Of a DNA stretch of 64,000 bases, positions 1 through 13,500 are shown piece by piece (the stretch's first letter is position 1; every line of letters begins with the position of its first letter). Origin of the DNA: Scolanthus callimorphus. Its lineage: Eukaryota; Cnidaria; Anthozoa; Actiniaria; Edwardsiidae. The stretch covers positions 122,501-186,500 of the forward strand of contig JAWWUD010000106.1 in assembly GCA_033964015.1 (NCBI GenBank), given 5' to 3'. The position numbers and the translations under genes were made by a program. The notes under the pieces were generated by a model. The model saw nothing but the letters and a program-made list of their open reading frames with translations. It ran no database searches and was not told the origin of the DNA.

Positions 1-218
1 ATTCAAAATCAATAAAATATTAACGGCGCGCGGTAAACACATTTTTCTTTCGTTACTGTTCCTTTGGATAATGGATCTTTTGATGAAATGTAGTTGACTT
101 CTGCCTTTAGTGGCACTTTAAGGCAACCGGTGGTTGGGTTTACCGATCCTTTAAATTACTAGCCGATTCTAAGGATCTTTTCCGTGATATTATTGTCAGT
201 CCAGAAAGAGAAAATGAG

Positions 219-3200
219 ATGCAACCTAACCACTTCATCCAATCTAATTATTATACCATTAAACAATCCGGAAATTTTATTCAAAAGTCTAACATACGCC
301 ACGGTTTTTCTTTAATGCATTTTAATATGCGAAGTCTTTCAGCAAATCTAACTTCTATAGAAGATATCTTATTAACTGTTAAAGGCACTCCTCAAATTAT
401 TGCCATCTCTGAGACTAAATTAAAGGAAAATAACATCTACAATATTAGCATACCGGGTTACGTTTTTTTGAATACTAATTCTCCAACTGCGGCAGGAGGC
501 GCTGGCCTTTATATCTCTAATGAACTAGATTTCATTAGGAGGCGTGATCTAGAACTCAAAGGGGAGGGCATAGAGTCTTGTTTAATTGAGGTTATTCGAA
601 AGAAACAAAAGAACATTGTAGTTGTTTGTGTTTATCGGCACCCTTCTAGTGATTGCGACGTCTTTCGCGAAAAACTTAAAGAGCTGTTAACTACTTTAAA
701 CAATAAAGATAAAGAGGTCTTTGTTCTAACCGATGCTAACGTGAACCTTTTAAACTACAATAAAGATAATGTAACTTCGGAATATCTTGATATGCTTTTT
801 GATTTAGGTTACATGCCGCTGATTACTAAAGCTACGCGTATAACCAATCATTCCGCTACGCTGCTTGATCACATCTACACTAACACGCCACAAAAGGTCA
901 CAAAAGCTGGAATTTGTCTAGCAGATGTAACAGACCATTTACCAGTTTTTTGTACTACAGCCAACCACATTCCAGAGCTGCAAGAAACAAAATATTTTCG
1001 CGACTTTTCTAATTTCGACAATGACTTATATTTACGCGACCTAGAAACTATTGACTTTAGAAACCTAGTAGGCGAGGATGTAAATGAAAGCACGAACAAT
1101 GTGGTGAACGCTCTGCAAACACTTTCAAACAAACACGCGCCTCTGAGGAAACTACCTAACAAAAAATTAAACAACTGGCTAAACCATGGATTTCTGACGC
1201 GATCTTGAAGTCTATTAAACGAAGGCATCAGTTATTTAAATCGCACTTCCTCAGTGATGATCCTAACAAAGCAAGTTTCTATAAAACCTACAACACAAAT
1301 TAAACCGCATTAAAGAAGCAGCAAAGAAGAAATATTTCAAGACCAATTTAGATTAAATAGTGAAAATCTTAAAACTACATGGAAACTAATTGGCCTGTTA
1401 ATTAGTCGGAAAAAGAATGTTGGACTACCCCCTATCATAGACTTATTTACAAAAACCAATGTTACACTGATAAGGAGAGTATTGCGCACCAGTTAAACAC
1501 CCATTTTATAAATATTGGCTGTGAACTCTCGGCGGGAATTCCTTCCAGTACAGAGAATACTACGCAATTTATCCATCGCTCCTTTCGCGACAGTTTCATG
1601 TTTCGTAGCATTTTTGTTCATGAAGTCCAAGATCAAATAATGGGGATAAATCTTAATAAATCAACAATCGGTGTCCCTCGGCATTGTATAAAACTGGCCT
1701 GCAATCATATAAGTGAATGCTTAACATACATTTTCAATCAGTCCCTTCTACAGGGTGTTGTACCCGACATTTTGAAAATCTCAAAAGTTTCCCCAGTTGA
1801 CAAAGGAGGCGAAATTACTGATCCTACAAACTTTCGTCCGATATCAACCCTGTCAACATTTACACAAATTTTTGAGAAACTTGTCTACAATCAGCTTATT
1901 AACTATATTGAGAAGCAAAACATTCTTTTTGAATTTCAATTTGGGTTTAGAAAAGGTCGATCAACCTCCCAAGCTATAACCGAAACTACAAATACATTAA
2001 GAAAAGCTATTGACAACAACCTATACACCTGTGGCGTATTTTTAGACTTTTCTAAAGCCTTCGATACTGTCAACCACTCGATTTTGATAAAAAAGCTTGA
2101 AACATATGGTATTAGAGGGGTCCCCTTGGCCTTTTTCAATAGTTACTTGACCAACAGAAAACAATACGTGATGTTGGGCGGGGTTGCATCTCCTATGCAA
2201 ACAATATTGTGCGGCATACCACAAGGGAGTACTTTAGGACCTTTGCTATTTCTTATTTTTATCAATGATCTGCCAAACTGTTCAAAAAAATTAATTTTTA
2301 AAATATTTGCCGATGATACGAATATATTTGCTTCTGCAGAAAATATAAAAAACACTTGAAAACGTAATGAATATTGAATTAGCCAAAGTGAAACGATGGT
2401 GTGATATTAAAACAAGTTGTCTATCAACATGAAAAAAGCAAATTTCATGATCATCAAATCTTCAAGAAAAAAAGACATGCCTTGTAATCTATCAATTTGC
2501 AATAATGACGGCTCCTTACAGCAACTTGAGCGCAAAGAATGTATAAAGTATTTAGGTGTCATGATTGATCAAAATCTCACTTGGAAATATCACATCTCTT
2601 ACACCGTATCCCGTATTTCAAGAAACATAGGTATTTTTTCAAAATTAAGACACTATTTATCCATTCAACTTATGAAGCAAATATATTCCAATCTCATTTA
2701 TCCCTACATTACATATGGAATACTTGCTGGGGTAGTGTATACAAGACCCATATACAAAAAATTCAAGTTAAACAAAATCATGCTGTACGACTGATTTTTT
2801 TTGCTACTACACATGGTAAAAATACTGAAAGTGCTCAACCGTTTATTAATCTTCTAGGTCTTCTAACAGTAGATAATGTTTTCCGCCTCCATGTTTTAAC
2901 TTTTACACACTTATGGCATAAAGGCCTCCTACCTGATGTTTTCAAAGACATTTTTCAATACTCTAGTAACGTTCATGGCTATAATACAAGATATTCTAAG
3001 AATCAAAACCTTTATAAGTCCAAAGTTCGAACAAATATCGGTAAACAATCACTCTCTTTCACTGCAATTGATATTTGGAAAGATCTCCCATCACATTTCA
3101 AGGACCTTAGTATCTTTCTATTTCGCAAAGAAATAAAACATTATCTACTGTTCCAACAACAAGAAATATTGTAATATCATAATTTATTCCTCTTTTCATA

Positions 3201-3455
3201 AATAATATTTCTATGTTAGTTCTTCCAATTAATCTTTTTCTTGATATTTCTATGACTTGCCTGCTTTTTATATAAATACCTACTTTGACTTTTCGGGAAG
3301 TTAACAAGAAAACCAACCGGTTCATTTAACTTCCCTTTCGCACTTTTCTTTTCAAATTTCCTTTATACACTACCCCTAGATACTGCATGATAATATTGTA
3401 ACTTTTTAATTCATTTCATTATGAGTCAATAAAGATTATTATTATTATTATTACA
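219..3455 (+). mobile_element. Decayed non-LTR retrotransposon (CR1/L2-like LINE)
   Basis: Remnant of a LINE pol polyprotein in at least three broken reading-frame blocks. 219-1208 encodes an apurinic-type endonuclease, with the motifs HFNMRSL, SETKL, VYRHPSS, TDANVN, DHIYTN and TDHLPV in the usual order. 1598-2359 encodes a reverse transcriptase with FRPIS, FGFRKGRST, FLDFSKAFDTVNH, GIPQGSTLGPLLF and the catalytic FADD box. 2417-3174 encodes the C-terminal thumb/connection part (KYLGVMIDQNLTW) in two frames. A stop at about 1206, frame changes between 1209 and 1597, another stop at about 2359 and a shift near 2750-2800 make it inactive. It ends in AATAAAG followed by a short TTA repeat, a typical LINE 3' tail. 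The clade is assigned from motif style only. It lies between PREP exon 15 and the left window edge, so it is probably intronic to PREP on the opposite strand. Confidence 0.9.
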
Positions 3456-4026
3456 ACAACAACAACAACAGCAACAACAACAACAACAACAACAGCAACA
3501 ACAACAACAGCGACAACAACAACAACAACAACAACAACAACAGCAACAACAACAACAGCGACAACAACAACAGCGACAACAACAACAGCGACAACAACAG
3601 CAGCAGCAACAATAACAACAGCAACAACAGCAGCAGCAACAACAACAACAACAGCAACAACAACAACAACAGCGACAACAACAGCGACAACAGCAACAAC
3701 AGCGACAACAACAACAGCAGCAGCAACAATAACAACAGCAACAACAGCAGCAGCGACAACAACAACAACAACAACAACAACAGCGACAACAACAACAGCA
3801 GCAGCAACAATAACAACAGCAACAACAGCAGCAGCGACAACATCAACAGCAACAACAACAGCAACAACAACAGCAACAGCGACAATGACAACAGCAACAA
3901 CAGCAACAACAGCAACAACAACAGCGACAACAACAGCAGCAACAACAGCAGCCACACCTGCAACAGCAACAACAACAACAACAGCAACATTAACAGCAAC
4001 AACAGCAACATCAACAGCAACAACAA
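3430..4026. repeat. TTA tail followed by long CAA/CAG/CGA microsatellite
   Basis: A short TTA run continues the LINE tail and then passes into about 570 bases of imperfect AAC/CAG trinucleotide repeat with CGA and occasional TAA interruptions. All three frames on both strands give low-complexity poly-amino-acid translations (Leu or Val on the minus strand). The array probably grew from the A/T-rich tail of the LINE. No gene is called here. Confidence 0.92.
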
Positions 4027-4426
4027 TTGGAGCGTGAACGTGCAAATGTCTGGTCGTGACAGACAGTAGCCATTTATTAGTGAATAGAACTATACATCAA
4101 ATATGTAAACAATAGACTTATTTACGCAATGCCTTATACCCTATCCTAGCGATAACCTGACCTACAATGCCGGATTTTTGCTTATTTTCGATTACCCATC
4201 AACTAGTAAAGTTGTTTTTCTTCCTAAGAGAATATCAATGGAACCGCCCTTTCCCCCATGTCAATATTGGAGATAGCAGTGCTCAAATTGCGCGAAAATG
4301 TGAGCCCGCGGCAAACAACATCGTTCTGGGGGAGGGGAGGGGAAGATAGGGGGACCGGAGTGGTATATAGAACCCCTGTTTACTGAAAACGTTATACATA
4401 CGCGACAATAATTTTGACCATCACTG

Positions 4427-4482
4427 AAGTATACCCTTTGGGTTAAGTGTACATGTGCTGGATAAGATATTTGGCCAGACAA
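4427..4482 (-). pseudogene. Decayed duplicate of the 3' end of PREP exon 15 with its splice donor
   Basis: Read on the minus strand, this segment resembles the last 45-50 bases of PREP exon 15 plus the start of the following intron. It keeps the pattern A-K-Y-L-I-Q-H-x-Y-T and a GGTAT donor-like end, but has an in-frame TAA in place of the Ser codon. It lies about 40 bp downstream of the true donor at 4519. It is best read as an old tandem duplicate of the exon edge. Confidence 0.6.
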
Positions 4483-4519
4483 GACTCTACCCCAGGATAA
4501 CCTGAGCTAGTATTCATAC

Positions 4520-7500
4520 CGTTCGGGTGACGTGTACTTGTGTTGGATGAGGTATTTAGCCGCGGCCTGGAAGTCATCAAAGACGTTTTGTTTGTTACCT
4601 AGCATTCCTCCCTGGTGCCAAGTCTCGCCGTATTCACTGTAAAATACCAAAAGGTCTCAGAAATGCAATCTTTAAAGAAATAAAATCATAAATAAAATTC
4701 CTAGGGCCTAAATAATTTTGGGCTCAGTCTGGAAGATCCAGGGACGGATTTAGCCCCCCCACCCACGTTCGGGACATTTTCCCATACGTTTACTGTATTT
4801 GATGAAAGAAATTTGCTAATTTTTCGTCCCGTGTTTTCACTACCCTCCCCCCCTCCGCCCTGAGATCTCCCGGAAGGCAATCCCTTGCTCACCCTCCCCC
4901 TCTGATATTAGGCACTGCCAACACGCCGCCGAGGTTATGGATAAAGACGAGGCGAGAGACGCTGAACCGTGGAGTCTCTGAAACGTTGAACCCACCGTAA
5001 CCATAGAGATAGGCAGGGTGGTTAGAGTCACGGGCCAATCCCTGAAAATGAGAGGAAAAGTTAGCCTGCGAAAGCCGACATCGCCACCGTAACCATAGAG
5101 ATAAGCAGGGTGTTAGAGTCACGGGCCAATCCCTGAAAATGAGAGGAAAAGTTAGCCTGCGAAAGCCGACATCGCCACCGTAACCATAGAGATAGGCAGG
5201 GTGGTTAGAGTCACGGGCCAATCCCTGAAAATGAGAGGGAAAGTTAGCCTGTAAAAGCCGACATCGCCCAGTTTATCGGTCGCAGAAAGAGACTCTCGTA
5301 ATGAGCTGTCTGCGTACTGAAACATTCCATTGTGATGGCGTATTTTGCCCCAGGGATGAACAAAAGAACAATGCGGCCAGTTTGACATAGATGATGTTTA
5401 TTGTTTATAGCACAAAAGAGCAATAGACCTCCTCGGCTTTGGCGTAAGTTTTCCCATTTCAGATCACGTGTCATTCCAATGAGTATTCTCCTTTTCTTTT
5501 TCTGCTACGCACCGAAAGATATATTAATATGGAAGCATTCCAAACAAAGAGAGAATACTCATGGGAATGCCACGTGATCTGAAATGGGCAAAACATTACG
5601 CCCAAGCCTAGGAGGTCCATTATTACTAAGGAATTCAAATAAGATAAAACAAATTACAGCACATAGGTTTAACAAGCCATGTAACACTTTTGACCAGATC
5701 TGCATCAAAATACGTCATCGGTATGGTATGGAAAAAGAAAAAAAAACTGCGGAAAAAATGTTGTAATGGGCAATTCCAGAAAATAAAGGTACCCCCCCCC
5801 CCCCACGGGCGGCATTTGGAAATTCCGAAGGCATGGGGGGTTTAAGAGCTCGGAATTCTGATTGCAAGGGGGGTTTTCGGAGCTGGATTTCTTGTCACAA
5901 GGGGGGGGGGGGGGGGTCTGAAGATGCCCAACTTCTGAAGGAGTTCGCGTGTTTTTTAGCTAATATCGTTTTTCAGAAAGAAAATAACGTCATTTCACGC
6001 GCGGAAAAACAGTCTTCGCCGCCATTCGATAGATAGAGAATGCTTGCCAGTTCGTACTTGTCCCCTCTAAGACAGAATCTCCATAATTTTCTACTGATTT
6101 CGACTGTTAGTTCAATCACGCAGCAGGTTCAACTTTGTAAATCACACATTGAAATTAATATAAGGATGTTGGCGATACGGGATAAGTTGAGCTTGCATGG
6201 ACGCGCAACTTTCACCAAAACCCGCCGCAACTTTCCCTAACATATCTAATGAAATCCCGGAACAACACGGTATAGTTTATTAAACGTTTCTCAAAAATGG
6301 TACATGTAATATGCATGTTGAATTACATGTTTTTCTTTTACTCCTTTTTAGAGTTTCTATATGGGTTTTTCCTAAGCCTCAAATATTCGAAGATCCGCAA
6401 AAAGTAACAACTAGGCTTTCCAAGCTTGGTCTAGCTCATTCTAATGTGTTTCCCTATTGGTTATATTGTTTTAGAAAGCGATTTGAAAATGTGTGTTGCA
6501 AGTAAATAGCTTCCACACTTCATTTGAAATGTCTATTCCCCCATTTCACGATCGAATGGCGAAAGTCTCAACTTTTTCCGTGATATCATCCGATTCTTTG
6601 CCCCTACAATTCAAATCTTACAAAATAGCCAGTTAGCTACAGGTTAAACACGCTAAAAATTTAGAGCTCATATTCAGTGGATGTTGTGAATGCCGGTGGT
6701 ATTTTTTTCTTCAAAATCAAACTATCATGCTCTGTATTAATATTCTGAAACAAGATTATGCGCTTTTTTTATTTTCTTTACTTTGCAAATTTAATAAATT
6801 CCCGCAACCCCCCGCAACTTTTGCCTTTTTCTCCGCAACCTTTCCCTCTCGCAAATTTTTACTTTTTCTCGCAATAATAAACAAGGTGGTGATTATTTGG
6901 ATTCCGGAGGGGAGGGGGGTAAAGTTGAAATTTCTGAAGGGGAGGGGGGTTTAACCTACCCGGAATTCTATATGCACGGGGGGGGGGTAAACCATTTTGG
7001 AAATTCTGGATGCATGGGGGGTCAAAACTAGTGCCGCCCGTGGGGGGGGGGGGGGGGGGTACCTTTATTTTCTGGAATTGCCCAATATGATACAAATCAA
7101 ATAAAAATGTTGTTGTATAAAAAATGTTGTTGTATGTTTAGCTTGAGCGCGCAGACGCCTCTTTCAGCGAGCGCTAAGGCCTACGGCAAATGTCGTGCCA
7201 TGGTCACGCCGTTCTAATACAAAACAAAACAAAACAGACTGCTTGCAGCCCCTTCTTTGGCGAACGTCCGTAAATCGAGAATAAAGCCCTAAAAGGAAAG
7301 TTTGACAGAAGAAGATCGACTGAACATGATTTGACGCTTGCTTCAGAGTTCGCAGAATTACAGGAACCGCTCTAAATCTGCTAAAATTGTTGAACTGACA
7401 TGGCAAATCGTAATGTGCGGGGAGGAATTCTGCAGGGTCTCACCTTCTTGTGTATGATAAACATTGGAATTCTTGTGCCATCTTTGCTGGAATAAAACAC

Positions 7501-10500
7501 CTGTTCCGTCTCAAACTGACTTGCGTCGAAATTCTTCACAGAAATCTCCCGGAAGACCTGGGTAAAAAGGCGACACTAAGCATACACGAAGAAAGCTAGT
7601 CTGTACATACATCTACAGCGAAACTTTTAAGCGGACACCCTCCATTCTCGAACCCAGAGCTCCCCGGCTCCTCTCCTCGCGGGGGAGGCTCTGGTGACAG
7701 CCACTGACGCATGCGCAAGATTTAATACAGAGCCGCTGAGAAAAAGACCTTTCAGCGCATGCTCCAACGCTCAAAATGAGCCAATCAGCGACGGCCCTCA
7801 AATGGATGTCCCCAGAGCCTCCCCTGCGAGCAGACGAGCCGGGGAGCTCTGGGTACGAGAATGGACACCCTCGGGACCTAAAAAAGTGGAGCATGCGCAT
7901 ATCGCGACGGGCTCCCTTTAAATCTAATGGAGTCTAACACCGTACCTTAGGCTCGATCTTGTCTGGATCTGTCAGGTCGCAGTGGTATATGATACCAGGA
8001 GTGAGGAATGACGTAAACTGGTAAAAGATCTAAAAACAAAGCAAGCCACATTCCATTATCTTTCGAGACACAAAAACAGCAACAACTGTTTCTTTGCATA
8101 GCAACAGTCTTCAGGGTGCTTTATAAGAAGCGCTGCTTACAGATGACACTAATTAAAAACTCAGAAAAGGAAATATACGTTTTCTCACACTTTCTCTTTT
8201 TTCTCTCTAAAAAAAATACAAAATGAATTTGAAAACTCATTATAGCAGAGACAGCTTGTATGCACTCCTACCCTGGCTCGTATTTCGAGCGCGATCCTTC
8301 TGAATGGGATTGTTTCTCTGAGTCTCGTGATCTAATTTTGGAATCTGTGCGCAGCGCTATTGAAACCGAGCCTTCTAATCTCCGCATAAGCTTTAAAGTA
8401 GGATGGCAGAAATAAGGGAGAATTCGAACTAGTAAATTTCAGTTCAAGCGTGGCAAGTTTAGAGCTGCTCTTCGATACTTTTTGTCAGTTAAAGAGCCTC
8501 TGTCAGCCACTCCTTTGTTATTGTTTTCATTCGGTATTAGAAAACGAACTACGTGTAGAAATTTTGAAATAACCACCTAAAAACAAAGTTTTCTTCGTCA
8601 TTTACCAAAGTGAACCAAAATATCGCACTACATTCCCTAAATCAGCCGATAGAACTGGATGTTTAATTGTCAAACTCGGTATTTTGCTTGGCTGTCAAAA
8701 TGGCGGCTGACACAGGCTCTTTAACACAGGGAATTTCTGCAGAAACTCACCCATGGGAAAAGCTGAATTTCCCATGGTAGAAGAATGGGAAGTTGCCGGA
8801 TTTCCCATGGCTATCCATGTGAATTCCGAACACTTCCCATGCGTGTGCCTTGGGGATTTCAGCTTTTCCCACGGATCGGATTCTGCAGGAATTTCCTGTG
8901 TGTTTTCCTGCCTCGCCAAAAGTCTCGGGTATAGGTGCGTGTTTTTGTATTTATTTCACCTCAGTATCCTTCTTTTCACCGGAGTAGCCGACAATAGAGC
9001 CGACATCCAAGGGGAGGTTAGCAAGGTGGTCTCCTGTCTCCAAGCTGTGCAGGTGTAGAACACTCTGTCGACAAATGACATACATCAGAACATGGACAAC
9101 CCATAATCTGCACCAAACCAAGTGACACATGTCGACAAATGACATACATCAGAACATGGGCAACCCATGCATAATCCGCACCAAAACAAAGTGACACATG
9201 TCGACAAATGACATACATCAGAACATGGACAACCCATTCATAATCCGCACCAAAACAAAGTGACACATGTCGACAAATGACATACATCAGAACATGGACA
9301 ACCCATTCATAATCCGCACCAAAACCAAGTGACACATGTCGACAAATGACATACATCAGAACATGGACAACCCATTCATAATCCGCACCAAACCAAGTGA
9401 CACATGTTGACAAATGACATACATCAGAACATGGACAACCCATTCATAATCCGCACCAAAACCAAGTGACACATGTCAACAAATGACATACATCAGAACA
9501 TGGACACCCATCCATAATCCGCACCAAAACAAGTGACACATGTCGACAAATGACATACATCAGAACATGGGCAACTCAAAATCCGCACCAAACCAAGTGA
9601 CACATGTTGACAAATGACATACATCAGAACATGGACAACCCATAATCTGCACCAAAACCAAGTGACACATGTCAACAAATGACATACATCAGAACATGGA
9701 CAACCCATCCATAATCCGCACCAAAACCAAGTGACACATGTCGACAAATGACATACATCAGAACATGGACAACTCAAAATCCGCACCAAAACCAAGTGAC
9801 ACATGTTGACAAAAGACATACATTAGAACATCAGAACACAGCTCACATCAGAACACAGCTCACATCAGAACACAGCTCACATCAGAACACAGCTCACATC
9901 AGAACGCAGCGCTTTGGAAGAGCATATTTTTACATTGTAATTTTATGAAAAGATTCTGTTTTTAAATAAAGTTTGATTGATTGATTGATTGATTGGACAA
10001 CCCATAATCCGCACCAAAACCAAGTGAGGGGGTGGGGTGGCTGGGGGATTTTTTCTCTTTCTCCGCTTACTAGGGCTAACGCTCATAAGCACAAATGGAC
10101 CATTTCATTAGCACGTTAGCTTTCACACAAGGTTAATTCCTTATCTCCACTCTGTTGCGGGGTGTGTACCACGTGGATTAAAGATACATATTGTATACTG
10201 CTGCATGCGCTCGGCAGTGGGTGACAAATTTTACACAATCTAATTGAAGAGATACCGCAGTACTGTCTGGGATAGCCTTGCTGTGCATCTATCTGACGAG
10301 CTAAAAAAACTACAAAATCGTGCAAGCCTTGCCCTCGACATGCTTGGCTGGGACAGATTCGCCACAATCCTTAATGGAATTACCCTGGGACCCAGTAAAA
10401 ATTTGCAAACATTCATATGAATTGAAAGCGCAAACATAAATCATACAAATTAATACAATATTTGCTTCTTCATCCCGTAAAGACCCCAGAGGCTGAAACT

Positions 10501-13500
10501 CTGCCCGTTCGCGTTTTTTTTTTTTTCGGAAACTCAGAGTTTGCTCGTCGACTCGCTCCTCGCTGCGCTCGACCTTGCCTCAAAGTTTTCTCGCTACGCT
10601 CGAAAATTTTAATTCTTTGGACCTCGAGCCTCTGGTTCCCAGGGTATAACGGCCTCGCCCTAGACTATCTTATGATATTTTCCCCCTTCTTGGAGCGCCG
10701 CGCCACCATTGTCAATGGAGTGGAATGGTTAGGAAGCCTCACAAATTTCAAAAGATCAACACAATAGCGTGGGCTGGATGTTGAGAGGGGCTATCACGTG
10801 ATATTGACCCGGCACAATCTTTTGTTTCATTGATGTGCTTCCCTTGGACAAGCCTTCAGACCAAGTATGACCTCCACCAGCTTACTTGTTTTTTTTAGTT
10901 CACCTTCACATCCTGTAGGTATCCCAGGACTAACAGATCTTGACGTACACAGGCTGCCCACTCAAGTACATCTGCATCATGCTGTTCCACTAACGTAGTC
11001 CAATGCTCCTGTAAACAATTTACAAACAAATGAAGCAAATCCTCAATGGTCAAGGAAAACAGAGACACTTAGCCAATCATAACGAGAAATTAGAAGATGC
11101 ACTTTCCCTCTCAGCCAATCACAAGCATGTAAAACCACCATCGCTCATTGAACACGTGACTGGTTTCTTTATGAGCCAAGCCAAGTACAATGACTATTAC
11201 GCTATGAGCACGTGATCACTAAATGCATAGCTGCGTTTAGTTCGACATATGATTGGTTGATGAAAATGAGCGACTAATGACACATCTCTACTTACCATCT
11301 CTGGCTTGCTGAGGTCGATGTTTATCAGTTTGTAGAGGGGAGAGTTAAGATTTGTTTTGAATGTAAACACACTGCCATTGTTTGTTACATACTATGTAGA
11401 CAAAAGAAATGGGAAACGAAAACATAACTATAGAGCGGGATACATGATCGATTCTAGGTTCATGATTATGATTTGCCACATTGATAGAGGGACATCTTGG
11501 AATAATAATAAAAAACGGAATTGTGACGATACATGTACAGTACCACATCAGGCTTATTTGCCCAGGGTGGTACTCCACTGATTTTTGGGTAGGGGTGTGC
11601 CACCAAGGTCTCCAAAACCTGACCCTATCAAATACCAAAAATCCTCGGTTTTTATCATCCTACCGTAGACATGCGGTCAAAATTGTATACCTACCGCCTA
11701 CCTGAAGTTTGTCACCAGGGTGGTCCAATTGTTCGCTATCAAAGCGGAATTTTGTTAATCATGTAAGGGTTTTTAAATAAGCAGGCTTTCCACTAATTGC
11801 GGCACAACTTTGATCGAAATTTGATTGTACTTGGGTAGCCATACTGAAATAAATACCCTATCAGCGACCAAACAAGCGAAAAACGATACCCTACCATAGA
11901 CCTGAGGATCCCAAAAACCATACCAGTGGAGCATACCAGGTACCATATATGAGGGAGTGTCCCCCCCTCTCCCCTTGGGCTTATTTGTGGATCTGGTGAA
12001 CTTCTCAATAAGCTCAAAACACCTTCATGTCAAATGGGGATCATTACTCGTATTCTGCATCATAATTATCCACGACTTTTACGTATGGCAGTTTTCCTGT
12101 GAACAATATAATTGTTTACCAAAATGACACTATTTACACGTGACACTATTTATTTATTTATTCCTTCCAGTCACGTGTAGAGTCTCTAAAATAAAATAAA
12201 ATAAAATAAAATAAAATAAAATAAATGAAACTATAAATATATAGATTTAGACACTGCCTAAAAGCGGAGTAAAAAAGTAAACTCCTTATTTAACGTCGAT
12301 AACTCGTAACCGCCTTGGGCTGATAAACCTGAGGTCGATGGTGCACACTCCGATAAGATAGATGGGGTACTGCTTTACCACTTTACCCCCTTTCTCTATC
12401 AGAGCTCCATATGAAAGGAATTCAAAGCTATAAGCAAGCTAATCAGGACGGAGAAACGTTGATACCGTCGGTTGCATCTATCCGTCCAAACGCTCGACAA
12501 AAAAATATGTTCTGTCGGCAGGTGAAACAACAAAGTTTTGACAGCGAAACTTGAATGTTTTGACAGAAAACTTGAACGTTTTCATCACAACTCGACTCAA
12601 GGCCGCAACTTCTTTTTTAATAATAATCATTGAAAAAAGTTAATATTCTGGTAGCTTCATGGTTTTTCTGATCAGAAAGAAATAAAGCAACTAAACTTTT
12701 TATGTTTCCACTCACGAGCATCACCAAAGCTTCACGCATGGGCGTCAAACTTTGAAGTTTCATTGGATCAAAACTTTCACATGCCGAAAGAACTGTCTTT
12801 GTTGAGCGTACAGTGGATGGGTAGATGCAATCGATGGTACAGTTGGTCGGTCCTGAATTCAAACTCAGAAACGTTCACAAAGTTACTGCAGTGCACAAAC
12901 ACATTACACTGCGCCACCGAGCCATACCTACGTAACAACACTAACCTGTTATTCCATTGGGTAAGATTCTAAATCACAGTAGAAGAGTCTGTTAACAGGG
13001 TCACACCCTTCTCGTGGTGTAATGACCAGGTATCGACCACAGTGGCTCACTTCAGCACCTCTAAAGATCAACATAGGAACCAAAGAGCATATCAACCAGG
13101 GCAAAAGCTAGCAGTCGTCATTTGATTTCGCTTGTGGGGGGGGGGGGGGGGATTGGGGGGGAGGGCAAACAGGTTTTGACACTATAATCTTTATTTCGCT
13201 GGAAACAGAACATCTCTCACACTTCTCCACACACATGAACAGCAGGCGCAGAACCGTTGGCCATTGTTTCCATGCAAATTTTTCAGAGTTCGAACTGGAC
13301 AAGTTTCTATAGCATTATTAATAAAGAACTACTTACACATGCCATTTTGGGTGGTCCAGAAACTCACAGCACAGGATATCTTCAGTTTGGTCGGTCCCTA
13401 GGACATGATAGTATAACTGAAGAGCAAAACACAAACAGTTACCGATCAACAGATAAGTTACCGTACATCTTGATACATCAATGTACTGCCCGAATATGAT

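Noticed and set aside
1598..3174. Host reverse transcriptase gene
   Set aside because: Linked endonuclease, broken frames and a LINE-type tail show a dead retrotransposon.
3419..4045. Minus-strand open frames of about 190-208 codons rich in Val or Leu
   Set aside because: They are translations of the CAA/CAG microsatellite; no splice or family support.
9018..9819. Minus-strand frames with repeated [14 protein letters not shown]
   Set aside because: They are satellite translations. Only the short part up to 9064 is the real PREP exon 11.
9061..9830. Regular repeat-spacer look that could suggest a CRISPR array
   Set aside because: The 'spacers' are also repeated, unit length varies, and the genome is eukaryotic.
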